Shown here: positions 63,304 through 64,000 of the stretch, piece after piece
Layout: each line of letters opens with the position of its first letter
Numbering within the stretch: position 1 is the stretch's first letter
NCBI GenBank assembly: GCA_030696775.1
Contig: JAUYRN010000026.1
Coordinates: 79,706 to 143,705, forward strand
DNA length: 64,000 bases
Reading direction: 5' to 3'
Origin: Sulfuricurvum sp.
GTDB taxonomy: Bacteria; Campylobacterota; Campylobacteria; Campylobacterales; Sulfurimonadaceae
The notes under the pieces: generated by a model
What the model was told of the DNA's origin: nothing
The model's input: the letters and a program-made list of their open reading frames with translations, nothing else
Databases searched by the model: none
Program-made: the position numbers and the translations under genes

Positions 63304-63990
63304 CTACTTTGTAATCATTGGGATATTGATGGTTATTTTCGTCTCTTTTATATCGATAGAAAGATGATTTTCTTCAGCGAGATGGGTGAGGTCAGCGATG
63401 TATTTACGGTTCATAACAGGGGCTGAGAGTTCAATGGCGAAAAGTGAGTATTTAACATTTTCAAATTTAACGTGTTCCCCAACCCTAAAATAAAGTCGTG
63501 TCAATATGCTCATATTATCAGTAAATGATTGATAGATTTTATTGAGTAATTTGATAAAATATTCTGCATGCAGACGTATTTCAGGCAAAGTAGGGTCAAG
63601 TTCTTTGGGATAGCGAATCGTACTGCCTATCGAGTTGGAACTGATACACAAATCAATCAATGTATAGATGTTGATTAACTGACCTTCAGGTTTTTGTTTG
63701 GCAAAATTAAAAGAGGGGAGTTGATAGAGTCGTATACCTATTTGTTCTTCATCTTCGTATCCTATGGTAATACCGAAAAATTTAAAACGTCCAAATTCAA
63801 GATCTAAAAAGGTTGTTTTGAATCCAAAAGATGAGCTTGCATAGGTGGTTGCTATTTCATAAAGAACGGAAGCTTCAACCGCACCAAGTACGTATTGAGC
63901 TTCCGTATTGAGAGAGAGTATTTTACCATTCGAACTAAAAAGAACAAAGGGGTTGAAGTCAAATTCAATCCACTGTTGATCGAATGTCAT
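63304..63990 (-). CDS. Hypothetical PAS-like sensor protein without output domain
   Basis: The 228-residue protein starts WIEFDFNPFVLFSSNGKILSLNTEAQYVLG, which looks like a PAS-type start, and continues with a helical dimerisation-like region (about 115-180) and a short strand-rich end (EENHLSIDIKETKITINIPM) reminiscent of a reduced histidine-kinase ATPase-like part. No H-box or ATP motif is visible. ATG 63990 follows GAGG. It converges on the membrane protein gene with an 18-base gap. Confidence 0.6.
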   Translation of the reverse strand: MTFDQQWIEFDFNPFVLFSSNGKILSLNTEAQYVLGAVEASVLYEIATTYASSSFGFKTTFLDLEFGRFKFFGITIGYEDEEQIGIRLYQLPSFNFAKQKPEGQLINIYTLIDLCISSNSIGSTIRYPKELDPTLPEIRLHAEYFIKLLNKIYQSFTDNMSILTRLYFRVGEHVKFENVKYSLFAIELSAPVMNRKYIADLTHLAEENHLSIDIKETKITINIPMITK

Positions 63991-64000
63991 CAGTCCTCGA

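Overview
The window looks like chromosome of a chemolithoautotrophic Campylobacterota (Epsilonproteobacteria), most like Sulfuricurvum or Sulfurimonas. The reasons are a contiguous reductive-TCA block (monomeric isocitrate dehydrogenase, malate dehydrogenase, fumarase, succinyl-CoA synthetase, four-subunit 2-oxoglutarate:ferredoxin oxidoreductase), a non-classical SdhABE-type fumarate reductase/succinate dehydrogenase, the folD-lepB and hemL neighbourhoods, and the low to moderate G+C. The assignment is from protein recognition only.

Layout. (1) 1-6.8 kb: arsenic resistance region. A leftward operon (arsR, arsC, permease, small Cys-rich protein, mini-thioredoxin, CcdA-type protein, thioredoxin, rhodanese) and a rightward operon (arsC2, arsB, a two-domain methyltransferase) diverge from an ArsR-like operator. 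(2) 6.9-11.3 kb: diguanylate cyclase, two-component system, EF-hand protein, LolA-like carrier. (3) 11.4-19.3 kb: secA-lolC, a giant AsmA-like protein and mltG; the last two overlap head to head on opposite strands. (4) 19.4-29.5 kb: icd, mdh, fumC, sucCD, an HMA-domain protein, oorDABC. (5) 29.6-33.6 kb: a hypothetical gene, then a membrane-anchored periplasmic sensor, a SCO-like protein and a GGDEF-EAL protein.

(6) 33.7-42.3 kb: RNase P RNA (rnpB) followed by a genomic island integrated at its 3' end. The 17-bp core CGGCTTATGTGTACCTA of the rnpB end recurs at 41153 and 42292. The first segment carries a tyrosine integrase, a small HTH protein, a small ORF, a rolling-circle-type Rep, hairpins that could be its origin, a small protein and a retron. 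The retron has a recognisable ncRNA (a1/a2 repeats, branch-G context, msd hairpin), an NDT-like effector, a retron RT and a translationally coupled third gene of unknown function. The second, short segment carries a nucleotidyltransferase-like gene and ends with a diverged copy of the first segment's end, so it looks like an accreted remnant.

(7) 42.4-46.0 kb: sdhE-sdhB-sdhA (leftward). (8) 46.2-64 kb: housekeeping genes (degenerate GGDEF protein, thiL, truD, psd, ychF, pepA, dedA, trpB, apt, rpiB, site-2 protease, lepB, folD, a c-type cytochrome, a CitE-like lyase, a TonB-like protein, hemL, atpZ, two hypothetical proteins).

The strongest candidate for an undescribed system is the three-gene retron carried by an integrative element that also has a rolling-circle replication module.
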